NCBI GenBank assembly: GCA_964473255.1
Contig: CAYYOT010000017.1
Span: 7,291-71,290 of the forward strand
From: Kuafuiihalomonas sp964473255
Lineage (GTDB): Bacteria > Myxococcota > Kuafuiibacteriia > Kuafuiibacteriales > Kuafuiibacteriaceae
Direction: 5' to 3'
DNA length: 64,000 nt
Shown piece by piece: positions 33,441 through 42,254 of the stretch. Each line of letters starts with the position of its first letter. Within the stretch, counting starts at the first letter, position 1. The notes under the pieces are model-generated. The model was not told where the DNA came from. It made no database searches and saw nothing but the letters and a program-made list of their open reading frames with translations. The position numbers and the translations under genes were made by a program.

Positions 33441-35005
33441 ACAAAGCGGGAGCCGGGCTCTATGGCCCAGCCGTGCCTTCCCTTCGCATCGTCGTCTGGG
33501 CGCTGGGTGCCCTGGTCATGGCGGGCGCCGCGTACCTGCGCCTTTCAGGTCTGGACCACAACCCGCCGGGTCTATGGCAGGACGAAGCCTCGACCGGTCT
33601 CGACGCCTACCTTCTGTGGACCACCGGTCGCGACCAGCATGGAGCATTTCTGCCCATCCTCGCCCGGTCCTTCGGCGACTATCCGCTGACCCTGTACCGA
33701 TACCTCTCCGCGCCGATCGTCGGATCCCTCGGGCCATCCCCGGGGACCGAGCGCATGGTCGCGGCCATGTCGGGCACGCTGCTCGTGCTCGGCGCCGGAC
33801 TTTGGACGGGGCGGCGGCTCGGCCCGAGCGCCACGGTTGCCGTGTGGATCACGGCGGCCCTGACGCCCACCGCGATCCTCTTTTCTCGCTACGGTAGCGA
33901 AGCCATCCTCCTGCCGACCTGCTTGGTTTGGGGTGCGCTGGCCTTCGAAGTCGGTCGAGAGCACCGCGCCGGACTTTGGGCGGGGGCGGTCCTGCTCGCC
34001 GCTTCGGCCTACACCTACCACGTGGTGAAGCTCTTCCTCCCTCTCTGGATGATCGGCTTTTTGATCTACCAGTCCCCCGTGATCCGTCGGCTTTGGCATA
34101 GCCGCCGCATCGACGTGGTCGGTCCGGCCTTGCTCTTCGCCCTGCTGGTCATGCCGTCGGCGATCCTCGCCCTGTCCGAGTATGGAATGGCCCGTCCCAA
34201 GGCGCTGATGGCTTGGTATCATCGGCCGTTTCCCGAGTTTCTCCGACTCATCGCCAACAACTATCTGAGCTACTTCGACCCGAGCTACGTGTTCGTTCGG
34301 GGAGGCCGCCACATCATCCAGAGCTTCCCGCGCTTGGGCCTGCAGAACCTGATCGAGCTCCCCCTGGGGATCTACGGTGCCGTCGTGCTGTACCGGATCG
34401 ACCGGCGATTCGGTGCGTTCGTCGCGTACTGGTTCTTCATCGGCCCCATCCCCGGCGGACTCACGTATGAAGCGCAGAACGTCGGGCGGACGATCGGTTG
34501 GCTTCCCGCGTGGAGCATTCTCAGCGGCGTCGGACTATGGGCCCTGTGCGCTCGGCTGTGGTCGCTGATCGCCGCCGGCGGTTGGCGCTGGGCGGCCGGG
34601 ACGGCGAGCGGCCTCGCACTCTTGGCGGCTCTTCTGTACACCGTCCGCGCGGTCACCTTCATCGTGATGGACGAGTATCCGCGGGTGGCACCACCGTCCT
34701 ATCAGTATTCGATCAGCGCGAGCATGGACTGCGCGCGGAAGAACCGCACGGACGAAGTCGTCTACGTCTCGCCCCGGTTCCATTACGCCCGCACGTTCGC
34801 CCGTTACTACTTCGAGCCCATGGTCCAGCGGGAGTCACCGGACATGCTGAAGTTTTCGGAGCCATCCCGACTTCGGTCCGGTGAGATGCTCGTCATTCCC
34901 GCCGGGCGGCCAAAGCCCCCGGGATCGAAGGAAGTCTGCACGATCACCGACCCCGCATCCAAGGCGGTTCAGGGCCACGTTCTGATCGGAGAGTCCTCGT
35001 CTTGA
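33437..35005 (+). CDS. Polytopic membrane glycosyltransferase, GT39/ArnT-like
   Basis: If it starts at the TTG overlapping the hisD stop (TTGA), the protein has 522 residues. A GTG at 33473 giving 510 residues is equally possible, because AAAGGAG lies too near the TTG. It has about ten to eleven transmembrane helices. The first is followed by LDHNPPGLWQDEASTGLDAY, where the acidic pair after helix 1 is the hallmark of GT-C/GT39 enzymes. A soluble C-terminal periplasmic part follows (from about 420). It would transfer a sugar or mannose-like residue from a lipid carrier on the periplasmic face. It is translationally joined to the his operon, without an obvious reason. Confidence 0.8.
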   Translation: MNKAGAGLYGPAVPSLRIVVWALGALVMAGAAYLRLSGLDHNPPGLWQDEASTGLDAYLLWTTGRDQHGAFLPILARSFGDYPLTLYRYLSAPIVGSLGPSPGTERMVAAMSGTLLVLGAGLWTGRRLGPSATVAVWITAALTPTAILFSRYGSEAILLPTCLVWGALAFEVGREHRAGLWAGAVLLAASAYTYHVVKLFLPLWMIGFLIYQSPVIRRLWHSRRIDVVGPALLFALLVMPSAILALSEYGMARPKALMAWYHRPFPEFLRLIANNYLSYFDPSYVFVRGGRHIIQSFPRLGLQNLIELPLGIYGAVVLYRIDRRFGAFVAYWFFIGPIPGGLTYEAQNVGRTIGWLPAWSILSGVGLWALCARLWSLIAAGGWRWAAGTASGLALLAALLYTVRAVTFIVMDEYPRVAPPSYQYSISASMDCARKNRTDEVVYVSPRFHYARTFARYYFEPMVQRESPDMLKFSEPSRLRSGEMLVIPAGRPKPPGSKEVCTITDPASKAVQGHVLIGESSS

Positions 35006-36522
35006 GCTCCGCCGAGGACGCGGACAAAAAGCCCACCTGGAGCCTGGCGGTGGGCCTGTCGTTTTCCGCGCTCGCCGCCGCGTACGTTTTCTTCTCCGGG
35101 CGCTATCTGCCCTACTACGACCTCCCGTGGCATACCGGACTCGCCGCGGTGCTGGGCACCGGACACGAGACGGGAGCCGACGGGTACTTCGTTCGAACCT
35201 GGCGCCCCTCCCCGTACCTCTTGTTCTATGCCGCCGTCGCCCTTCTCACGAAGCTCGGCGTACATGCCGAGGTTGGAGCCAAGCTTTGCTTCTGCGCTTC
35301 GGCGGCGCTCTGGACGTGGGGGGCGATGCGCGTCTGCCGGATCTACGGGCGCGACGCGCGGATGGGATTCATCGGCTCCATCGCGATGTTCGGAGGATCC
35401 CTGGGCCGCGGCTTCGGCTCCTTCGTCTTCGCGCAGCCTCTGATTCTCTTTGCCATCGCCGACTTCGAGCTTCTGTTGCGAAAGCCGTCACCGCGGCGAG
35501 CCGTCGTCCTGTCGCTTGTCTTGAGTCTCGCCTTCTTGGGTCACGGCCTGGTGTTCTTGTTCGCGACCTTTTTCATCGCCGTGCGGCTCGCCGTGCACAT
35601 GATGCGGAGCGGCGACCGTTGGCCCACGGTGGTCCGACTGGCCGGCATCTACGTCCTTCCTATCCTCTTGGCCCTTCCCACGCTGATTCCTCGGCTCTAC
35701 GAGCCGCATCTCACGCCGGACTTCGCTCGCATGGGTCTGGGACCGACCGATCTTGCCGTCTGGACCAGCCCCGTCGACGTCGCGAGGGCTCTCTGGTTCG
35801 ATACGCTGGACCGGGGAGGTCGCGGGCATGAGGTGACCGCCTGGCTGCTCGTTGGGCTGAGTGCCGTCTGGTGGGCGCTGACCGTGTGGTCTCGACCGCG
35901 CTGGATGGTCACCGATGCCGTTTTTGGATTGCTGGTCGGGTCGGCCGTGGCCTTCACGTTCTTTGGGCCCGAGTCACTCCTTTGGCCGGTCTCGTTCTGG
36001 CTCGTCGAGCGTCGCATGTCGGCCCTTGCCCTGCTCCTCGTGCTGCTGCTTCCCAAGCCGAGGCTGAGCCACGTGACGGCGGCTTTGGGTCTGGTGGTCG
36101 TCGCCCACAACGCCTGGGCCAACGGAGCCGCGGTGCGGAGTTTCAACGAGCGCGCGCGAGGGTTCAGCGAGGTTCGCGCGCGGGTTCCCCAGGGCGCGCG
36201 CGTGCTGCCTCTGAACGATGGCACGGTGCCCTACGTAGGGGGTCTGCCGTGGCTCCTTCTGGCCGATGGGGTCGCATTCATGCCGATCCACGACGTTCCT
36301 ACCGAGACGCCGGTGCACCGCAAGGATCCGAATCACCCCGCCGCGCCGCGGGCCGCGGCGTTTCGCGCCGCCCGCTTCGGAAACGACTACGACTTCGTCC
36401 TGCTGCTCGGAAGGAAGGAGCGTCGTCGGCTCGATGTCGATCCCGCCCTCCATCGCGTCGGTGAGTCGGGTCCGTGGACCTTGTATCGGCTGGCCGACCC
36501 GGCGCCGCGCCCAACCGAATAG
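35002..36522 (+). CDS. Polytopic membrane protein, GT-C-like, unknown
   Basis: The TTG start overlaps the preceding stop (TTGA) and has GGAGAG upstream. The 506-residue product has about eleven hydrophobic helices. After helix 1 there is YLPYYDLPWHTGLAAVLGTG, an Asp-containing loop in the GT-C position, and a soluble C-terminal domain (about 370-506) with VLPLNDGTVPYVGGLPWLLL. It looks like a distant relative of the preceding protein: same topology and similar place in the operon. No family name can be given. Confidence 0.72.
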   Translation: MSSAEDADKKPTWSLAVGLSFSALAAAYVFFSGRYLPYYDLPWHTGLAAVLGTGHETGADGYFVRTWRPSPYLLFYAAVALLTKLGVHAEVGAKLCFCASAALWTWGAMRVCRIYGRDARMGFIGSIAMFGGSLGRGFGSFVFAQPLILFAIADFELLLRKPSPRRAVVLSLVLSLAFLGHGLVFLFATFFIAVRLAVHMMRSGDRWPTVVRLAGIYVLPILLALPTLIPRLYEPHLTPDFARMGLGPTDLAVWTSPVDVARALWFDTLDRGGRGHEVTAWLLVGLSAVWWALTVWSRPRWMVTDAVFGLLVGSAVAFTFFGPESLLWPVSFWLVERRMSALALLLVLLLPKPRLSHVTAALGLVVVAHNAWANGAAVRSFNERARGFSEVRARVPQGARVLPLNDGTVPYVGGLPWLLLADGVAFMPIHDVPTETPVHRKDPNHPAAPRAAAFRAARFGNDYDFVLLLGRKERRRLDVDPALHRVGESGPWTLYRLADPAPRPTE

Positions 36523-36538
36523 CCGAGCGTCTTTTTTT
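36486..36538 (+). terminator. Possible intrinsic terminator at the end of the his/membrane-protein operon
   Basis: TCGGCT (36486-36491) can pair with AGCCGA (36521-36526), with a smaller GC-rich hairpin inside. The second arm is followed five bases later by a run of seven T (36532-36538). It straddles the stop of the last gene of the long plus-strand operon. The outer stem is only 6 bp, so this is tentative. Confidence 0.35.
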
Positions 36539-36574
36539 ACCACGAGTCGATCGGATGAAGGACACTCATCGGCG

Positions 36575-38005
36575 ATGAAGGCCTGGCCCGTAGCAGCCCT
36601 CGCTCTGGCCGCCGCCTGCTCCGACGATCCCGGAACCGGCGCTCGTCCCGATGCGGGCGGCGGAGCCAGGTTCGACTCGGGCCTCGACGACCTCTGTGCA
36701 CGGGTGGACCTCGATCGGATCGACGTCGACTTCGGGCCGGTGCTGCTCGGTGAGACGGGCGGTGAAGCCCTGACCCTGACCTCATCATGCGCCCAGACGG
36801 TCGATGTGACGATCGACCTACCCCGGTGCACGTCCGACGCGGTCTTCTGCCTCGATTCGAGCCTCGGACCGGTCGACGAGCTCCCGCTTCGGCCCGGTGC
36901 GAGCGAAACGCTCTCGCTGACCTTCCGTCCGGAGGAGGCGACGAGCTCCAGCGAGCAAATGGAGATCCGTTGGGGCGACCTGCTCTTTCAGCGGGAGACG
37001 ATCGCTCTCCGCGGGCTGGGTACGGCATCCTTGGACACCGACATCGAGGTCATTCCTGCTCAGCTCGACTTCGGCTGTAGCTCCACGGTCGCGCCGTCCC
37101 GCCGGACGGTGCTGGTCGCGAACGTCGGCTTCGAAGACCTCGTCATTCAGGAGATCGTCGTCGATACCGCGGGTACGGACGCCTTCGTCTCCCCCGACGC
37201 GGCTCCCGCGACCGTCGCCCCGGGCGGAGCCCACGTCGTGACCATCGAGTTTTCTCCGCCCGATGATGGACGGGTCGAAAGCGGGATGCTGATCCGCTCG
37301 AACGACCCCGACGAACCAGAAGTGGAAGTTCGGCTCCGGGGAGAGTGCGTGGTGAGCAGCGCATGCCGGTTCGAGGTCTCCGGCGACCGCCCCTTACGGC
37401 TCGGACGCACGCGGGTCGGGTCGGCATCGCGCCGGGCCTTCACCATCGAAAACGTAGGAACGGGGGCCTGTTTGGTTTCTCAGCCGTCGTTGGCCGAAGA
37501 GTGCTCATCGACGATGGCGCTGGCCGAGCCCTTCGACTCACTTCTGCTGTCCCCGAATGCAAGTCTTACCCTCGCCGTGTCCTTCGACCCGACCGACGCG
37601 GGGGCCGAGCGCTGCCTGGGGTCTTTCGGCATGAGCAATCCCGATAGTCCGTTCAACGCCTTCGCCGTGACCGCCACCGCCAGCGCAATCTGGCTGGCAT
37701 CGTCGCCCCCGCACCTCGACTTTGGGCAGGTCTTTGAGCCCGTCGTCACCGCCACCGTCTCGGTACGAAATCCCGAGTCGGTGCCCGCTTCGATCGAGGC
37801 GGTCCAGCTGGAGGCAGACGACAGGTACTTCGACGTCGACCCCTTCGCTCCGACGATGCTGCTTCCCGGGGAGACACTTGAACTCCGGGTCCACTTCACC
37901 CGGCGCGAGCGCCTCGGCGATCATGCGGGAGCACTGGTCTTGACCGTGGAGATGGACGGCGTACGCCATGAGCTGATCGTAGGTCTCGAAGCCGAAATCG
38001 AGTGA
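36575..38005 (+). CDS. Choice-of-anchor-D type lipoprotein
   Basis: The 476-residue protein has a signal peptide with lipobox (LAAAC, Cys15) and an Asp/Gly-rich linker. Four ASPM/SPD-2/Hydin-like beta-sandwich repeats follow, each beginning with a phrase such as LDFGxVxxG or LDFGCSSTV and ending with a LxxxFxP strand. Such repeats define choice-of-anchor-D surface proteins, common in Myxococcota, presumably for adhesion or binding. Many cysteines suggest disulfides. It converges on the FG-GAP gene with 6 bp between stops. Confidence 0.8.
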   Translation: MKAWPVAALALAAACSDDPGTGARPDAGGGARFDSGLDDLCARVDLDRIDVDFGPVLLGETGGEALTLTSSCAQTVDVTIDLPRCTSDAVFCLDSSLGPVDELPLRPGASETLSLTFRPEEATSSSEQMEIRWGDLLFQRETIALRGLGTASLDTDIEVIPAQLDFGCSSTVAPSRRTVLVANVGFEDLVIQEIVVDTAGTDAFVSPDAAPATVAPGGAHVVTIEFSPPDDGRVESGMLIRSNDPDEPEVEVRLRGECVVSSACRFEVSGDRPLRLGRTRVGSASRRAFTIENVGTGACLVSQPSLAEECSSTMALAEPFDSLLLSPNASLTLAVSFDPTDAGAERCLGSFGMSNPDSPFNAFAVTATASAIWLASSPPHLDFGQVFEPVVTATVSVRNPESVPASIEAVQLEADDRYFDVDPFAPTMLLPGETLELRVHFTRRERLGDHAGALVLTVEMDGVRHELIVGLEAEIE

Positions 38006-38011
38006 ACGAAG

Positions 38012-39736
38012 TCAGCGGAGTTCGAGCGTGCGGTTGCCTTCGACGTTGATCGCCGAGAGCTCGCGGCCATCGGGCCAGATTGCCGCAACCCATTCTGCAC
38101 CCGTCCATTGCCCGAGGCCGAACCGAACCGAAGTTGCATTTTGCGAGGCGCGGCTCGACCCGCCGTTGATGTCCCGAAACTGAACGACCCCGCCCGTCTT
38201 CACCACGACGCGAGCCGATACGCCTCCCTTCTCGCCGGTCCGAGGGGTCTCGGGGATGCGTACTTCGAGCCATCGGTTCGTGCCGAAAGGCGTTTCGTTT
38301 CGATAGAGGTTGATCCGTGAACCGTCGGTCGTTCCGGTGACGACATCGACGGCGCCATCGTGGTCGTAGTCGGCAAAAGCAACGGCCACGTTGTGGGCAA
38401 AGCGTCCGTTGACGTTCGCATGGGGCCAAGCCTGCTCATCGAACTCGGGCGGTAAGGTTCGTCGATGTGTAAAGGAGAGGTAGGGGCGGTTGTCTTCCTG
38501 CGCCACGAAGATGTCGGGCCACGCATCGGCGTTGAAGTCCTCGAATCCCAGACCCCAGCCGTAGGTCCCCTCCGTACCCGCGCGCCGCGTAATGTTGACG
38601 AACACACCGTCCGCGCCCCCGAGATAGAGCGGGTTGTTTCCGATGTTGGACACGTAGTAGTCCAGGAAGCCGTCACGGTTGATGTCGGCGGCGTCGATCC
38701 CCATCGGATGACCCACTGGATTCGAGAGGTCCGCCGACGCCCTGACGTCGACGAAGGTTGGGCCGGGATCGTTCTGCAGGAGTACGCGGTTCAGCTGATT
38801 GTCCCCGCGGTCGTTCCAGACCCACAGGTCCTGATCGCCATCATTGTCGTAGTCGCTCCAGAAGACCGCACACGGATTGCCGGTCGGGGATGCCGCGGCA
38901 CGGGTAGCTTCGGTCACGTCGCGAAACGTGCCGTCGCCCAGGTTCTTGAGGAGGTACAGGCGCGCATCCTGAGATTCGAAAGCGTTGGACGCCACCACGA
39001 CGTCGAGCCAACCATCGCCGTCGAAGTCGCCCCACGAGGCGATCTTGCTCCGGCCGTCCGCGGCCCTTCGCTCGGAAGACGGCGGTCCGCCGGCCCCTGC
39101 GGCCGCGGTCGCATCGGCGAATCGGCCGGTCCCGTCGTTTTTCAGCAGAACGTCGCGGGGATGCGTGCCGACGTACAGGTCGAGGTCCCCGTCGGCGTCG
39201 TAGTCGGCCGCCGCCACCGAGTAGGTGTCGCGCCCCTCGAGGACGGCACGAACACCCGATTCTCGGGTTGCGTCGGTGAACGTTCCGTCCCCATCGTTGA
39301 GCCAGAGCTGGGACGGAATCCGCTCACCGCGTAGACCGTTGGCGATGAAGATGTCCTCGAAGCCGTCGCCGTCGACGTCGATGAAACCTACGCCCACCCC
39401 GTGCTGGTTGCCCCCCGCGATCGCGTCGGCCAGCCCCGCCTCGAGGGCGACTTCGCGGAGCCGAACGGCTCCGGACTCGATCCGCTCCGCCTCCGGAACG
39501 GGTCGCGCGACGTGACCGTGGTCGACGGCCGACGCGAACGTGATGGGGTTCCACGTGAAGACGGCGGAAAACGAACTCGGTATCCCTCCGTCAGTCGAAG
39601 CAGCATCGAACCGTAGCGAGGCGTCGCGCCCGAGCGTCGCATCGGACAGACGACCGACGTCGTCCGCATCGGAGCTGCACCCCATGGCTGCGGCCATCAG
39701 CGGCACGAGGACGATGGCGATCGAGCGTTCAGCCAC
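38012..39736 (-). CDS. FG-GAP/VCBS repeat protein with ASPIC/UnbV C-terminal domain (lipoprotein)
   Basis: The GTG at 39736 follows a GGAG and yields 574 residues with a lipobox (AAMGC). There are about seven calcium-binding FG-GAP loops of the form D-x-D/N-x-D-G-x-x-D (DVDGDGFEDI, DYDADGDLDLY, DFDGDGWLDVV and further copies), predicting a seven-bladed beta-propeller. A C-terminal ASPIC/UnbV domain follows (RWLEVRIPE, GVSARVVVKTGG, SQNATSVRFGLGQ). Such proteins are exported and of unknown function. An alternative start at 39763 adds nine residues. Confidence 0.88.
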   Translation of the reverse strand: MAERSIAIVLVPLMAAAMGCSSDADDVGRLSDATLGRDASLRFDAASTDGGIPSSFSAVFTWNPITFASAVDHGHVARPVPEAERIESGAVRLREVALEAGLADAIAGGNQHGVGVGFIDVDGDGFEDIFIANGLRGERIPSQLWLNDGDGTFTDATRESGVRAVLEGRDTYSVAAADYDADGDLDLYVGTHPRDVLLKNDGTGRFADATAAAGAGGPPSSERRAADGRSKIASWGDFDGDGWLDVVVASNAFESQDARLYLLKNLGDGTFRDVTEATRAAASPTGNPCAVFWSDYDNDGDQDLWVWNDRGDNQLNRVLLQNDPGPTFVDVRASADLSNPVGHPMGIDAADINRDGFLDYYVSNIGNNPLYLGGADGVFVNITRRAGTEGTYGWGLGFEDFNADAWPDIFVAQEDNRPYLSFTHRRTLPPEFDEQAWPHANVNGRFAHNVAVAFADYDHDGAVDVVTGTTDGSRINLYRNETPFGTNRWLEVRIPETPRTGEKGGVSARVVVKTGGVVQFRDINGGSSRASQNATSVRFGLGQWTGAEWVAAIWPDGRELSAINVEGNRTLELR

Positions 39737-39805
39737 GTCGCTCCATACCAACGGACCTCGCATTCCGGCGAATCGAAAGGTCTACCGGGCCGACTCGCGC
39801 CCGGG

Positions 39806-40285
39806 TCAGGGCCTGGAGTCGTAGCGCCAGGACTTTTCGACCAGCAGCGTGGAGCCCAAACCAAAGTACATGCCCGAAAACGGCTTTCCCGTCTCCAGGT
39901 CGTACATGGTGAGATGCGGCCATCCGCTGCCGTTGAGGTCCATCGTGAGCTCGAAGGTGCCTCGACCGCGCGTGAGTGCCAAGGACGAGCCGCGCGACTG
40001 CGGTGCATCCTCATGAGCCGTGACCGACAGGAGAAGGTTGGCCTCGGAGCGCGATTCCAGGATGTACGCGCCGCGAACGACGTAGCGACCTCCCGGCTCC
40101 AGCTCGGGGCGATCGCCGAAGACCCCGTCGATCCGAATGCTGTCCCCAGCCGAGAACTCCACCGCTCCAATTTGGAAGGCAACCTCGACCAAGTCGTCGT
40201 CTCGCGTACCGTCCGCGCTACGGCAGCCGAACGCCCCCAGCAACCCGACGACGGCCACCGCCCCCGTGATGAGCCTGTGCACCAC
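39806..40285 (-). CDS. Hypothetical lipoprotein
   Basis: This 159-residue product with a GTG start has a signal peptide and lipobox (GAFGC). The rest is a beta-rich domain (GDSIRIDGVFGDRPELEPGGRYVVRGAYIL, LALTRGRGTFELTMDLNGSGWPHLTMYD), probably a single sandwich. I recognise no family. A second GTG directly follows the first. It is upstream of the FG-GAP gene on the same strand, 69 bp away, and might be co-transcribed. Confidence 0.65.
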   Translation of the reverse strand: MVHRLITGAVAVVGLLGAFGCRSADGTRDDDLVEVAFQIGAVEFSAGDSIRIDGVFGDRPELEPGGRYVVRGAYILESRSEANLLLSVTAHEDAPQSRGSSLALTRGRGTFELTMDLNGSGWPHLTMYDLETGKPFSGMYFGLGSTLLVEKSWRYDSRP

Positions 40286-40386
40286 GGAATCGTAGCAGCG
40301 GTTCTCGAGTCGGCCAATCCGACGAATATCGGAGCCAAGTGCGGCTTTTCCTCGAAGACGCGGCCGGCCCGAGCGACGATTCAGTC

Positions 40387-40782
40387 ATGCTCTGGCTCGC
40401 CGTCGTCCTCGCTGCCGCCACCGGAACCCCCGAGCCGCAGAGCGTGCTCGGGAAGGAGCTGCAGGTGTGCTCCAAGGACCCGCTGACCGGCTGGTTTCGC
40501 GACGGCTACTGCCGGACCGACGAGCGGGACCGCGGACTGCACGTCGTCTGCGCCTCGGTCACCGAAGTGTTTCTGCAGTACAGCCGTGAGCAGGGCAACG
40601 ACCTCGTAACACCGTCGCCCGACCACCGCTTTCCCGGCCTGAAACCTGGCGACCGCTGGTGCGTGTGCGCCGCTCGATGGCTGCAGGCCCATCGAGCGGG
40701 GAAGGCTCCGCCCATCGTGCCCGAGGCTTCCGACGACAAAGCGCTCACGGTCATACCCAAGACGCTAATAACGCCGCTGTAG
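40387..40782 (+). CDS. DUF2237-family protein with N-terminal signal-like segment
   Basis: From ATG 40387 the product has 131 residues. It shows the conserved DUF2237 pattern: DPLTGWFRDGYCRTDERDRGLHVVC, TEVFLQYSREQGNDLVTP, FPGLKPGDRWCVCAARW and APPIVPEAS. The function of the family is unknown; the invariant cysteines and histidine suggest metal or redox chemistry. Most family members start directly with the domain. Here the first 15 residues (MLWLAVVLAAATG) look like a short signal peptide, which would place it outside the cytoplasm. An upstream GTG at 40339 is possible. Confidence 0.82.
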   Translation: MLWLAVVLAAATGTPEPQSVLGKELQVCSKDPLTGWFRDGYCRTDERDRGLHVVCASVTEVFLQYSREQGNDLVTPSPDHRFPGLKPGDRWCVCAARWLQAHRAGKAPPIVPEASDDKALTVIPKTLITPL

Positions 40783-40798
40783 ACGAAGGAGAACGTCT

Positions 40799-41398
40799 CT
40801 ATCGAGAGGCTCGAGCGATCCGCAGTCGGTCGACGCGGTGAAGGGTCACGGTTGCGGTCCCGCTGGTCGCCAGCAGATGGCGTCGTTGGGCGTCGAGCGA
40901 CAGCACGGAAGCCGGCGCCCGCCGCAGCTGGGCGTCGCAGAGGCTGCCGTGGACCTCGAAGCGGCCATGCCGGTCGACGAGCAGAAGGACGAACGAGCAC
41001 GGGATGTCTTCTTCCCGCGACACGTACAGGTCGGATGGGTCCGTGGCCGGAAGCCGGTGGGCGACGAATTCGCCGGAGCGTTGACCGGCATGCCAACGCC
41101 CCGTGATGCGGTCGCGATGCACTTCCGCGTGGACCGTCCCGTCGTCGGTCTCGGCTTGGAGGTTTGGACCCGCCGTGGCCGGCATCGAGACGAGCACGTC
41201 GTCCCGGACTCCCCGGGCCGTAGGACTCGACCGCACGAACCAATAGACGTCGAGCGAAGTGTGTCCGTTCGATTCATCCTCGGTCGTCTTGACGAGCGCA
41301 ACCGCACTGCCGTCCTCGAGCACCGGAGCGACGAACGTCGTCGACTCCTGACAGGCCGCGAGCAAAGCGATACCTGCGAGAGCACCGCCGCGGGCCAT
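40799..41398 (-). CDS. Hypothetical lipoprotein
   Basis: The 199-residue protein starts at ATG 41398 with a signal peptide and lipobox (LLAAC). It continues as a beta-rich domain (SLDVYWFVRSSPTARG, GTVHAEVHRDRITGRW, CSFVLLLVDRHGRFEVHGSLC) with a pair of cysteines. No family is recognised. It converges on the DUF2237 gene (16 bp between stops) and is divergent from the DUF4336 gene. Confidence 0.68.
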   Translation of the reverse strand: MARGGALAGIALLAACQESTTFVAPVLEDGSAVALVKTTEDESNGHTSLDVYWFVRSSPTARGVRDDVLVSMPATAGPNLQAETDDGTVHAEVHRDRITGRWHAGQRSGEFVAHRLPATDPSDLYVSREEDIPCSFVLLLVDRHGRFEVHGSLCDAQLRRAPASVLSLDAQRRHLLATSGTATVTLHRVDRLRIARASR

Positions 41399-41517
41399 AC
41401 GTCCATGCTGAGGAGCCCCGGGTAGTGCTGTCAACGAAGGTAGCGGCCGGCGTTGACCGTCAGCCGCACTTGACAAACCGCGTCACAAATCCCTGAGCAA
41501 GCGCAGGAGAATCGAGC

Positions 41518-42225
41518 ATGCTTCAGCCTTTTGGACCCGACGTCTGGTTTCATGATTACGACCTCTTTCTTCCCGGCGGGATTCACTTTCCGGGGCGCAT
41601 GACGGTCGTTCGGCTCCCGGGCGAGGGGGAGCTATGGCTCCACTCCCCGATTCCGATCGACGACGACTTGGCTCACGAGCTCGATGCGCTCGGCCCGGTG
41701 CGGCACATCGTAGCCCCCAACAAGGTCCATCACCTCCATGTCCCGGCAGCCATGGCCCGCTACCCGGAGGCTCGCGTTTGGGGTGCGCCCGGCCTCTACA
41801 AGAAGCGGAAGGACATCGCGTTCACGGACAAGTTGACCGCGGACGCCCCCCAGTTCTGGTCATCGGTCCTTGAACAGCACGTGGTGGGCGGTGCGCCGTG
41901 GGTGAACGAGGTCGTGTTCTTTCATCGGCCCAGCACGACCCTTATCGTGACCGACCTGGTGTTCAACGTTTACGAGTGCAAAGGGCTGCTTTCGCCCCTG
42001 GTCTTCCGGATGGCCGGCGCCTATCGCCGGCTGGCGCAGAGCCGACTCCTTCGACGTAGCGTGAAGGACCGCGCTGCTTTCGCGAACTCGGGACGGACGG
42101 TCCTGACTTGGGACTTCGATCGGGTGCTCATGGCGCACGGCCGACCTCTGGCCCCGTTCGAAGGCCAGCCTTCACCCAAAGACCAGCTCTGCAAAGCACT
42201 GGCTTGGATGCTGGAGGGCGGATGA
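41518..42225 (+). CDS. DUF4336-family protein (degenerate metallo-beta-lactamase fold)
   Basis: The 235-residue product has the family pattern LWLHSPIPIDDDLAHELDALG, VRHIVAPNKVHHLHV and the later VNEVVFFHRPSTTLIVTDLVFN. The fold is that of metallo-beta-lactamases, but the HxHxDH motif is replaced by NKVHHLH, so hydrolase activity is uncertain. A good AGGAGA precedes the ATG. No functional link to the neighbours is evident. It converges on the three-domain fusion gene. Confidence 0.82.
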   Translation: MLQPFGPDVWFHDYDLFLPGGIHFPGRMTVVRLPGEGELWLHSPIPIDDDLAHELDALGPVRHIVAPNKVHHLHVPAAMARYPEARVWGAPGLYKKRKDIAFTDKLTADAPQFWSSVLEQHVVGGAPWVNEVVFFHRPSTTLIVTDLVFNVYECKGLLSPLVFRMAGAYRRLAQSRLLRRSVKDRAAFANSGRTVLTWDFDRVLMAHGRPLAPFEGQPSPKDQLCKALAWMLEGG

Positions 42226-42254
42226 TGGCGAGCCCGCCCGAAGGTCACCTACGC

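Noticed and set aside
41518..42225. Active metallo-beta-lactamase
   Set aside because: The HxHxDH metal motif is missing, matching the DUF4336 branch instead.
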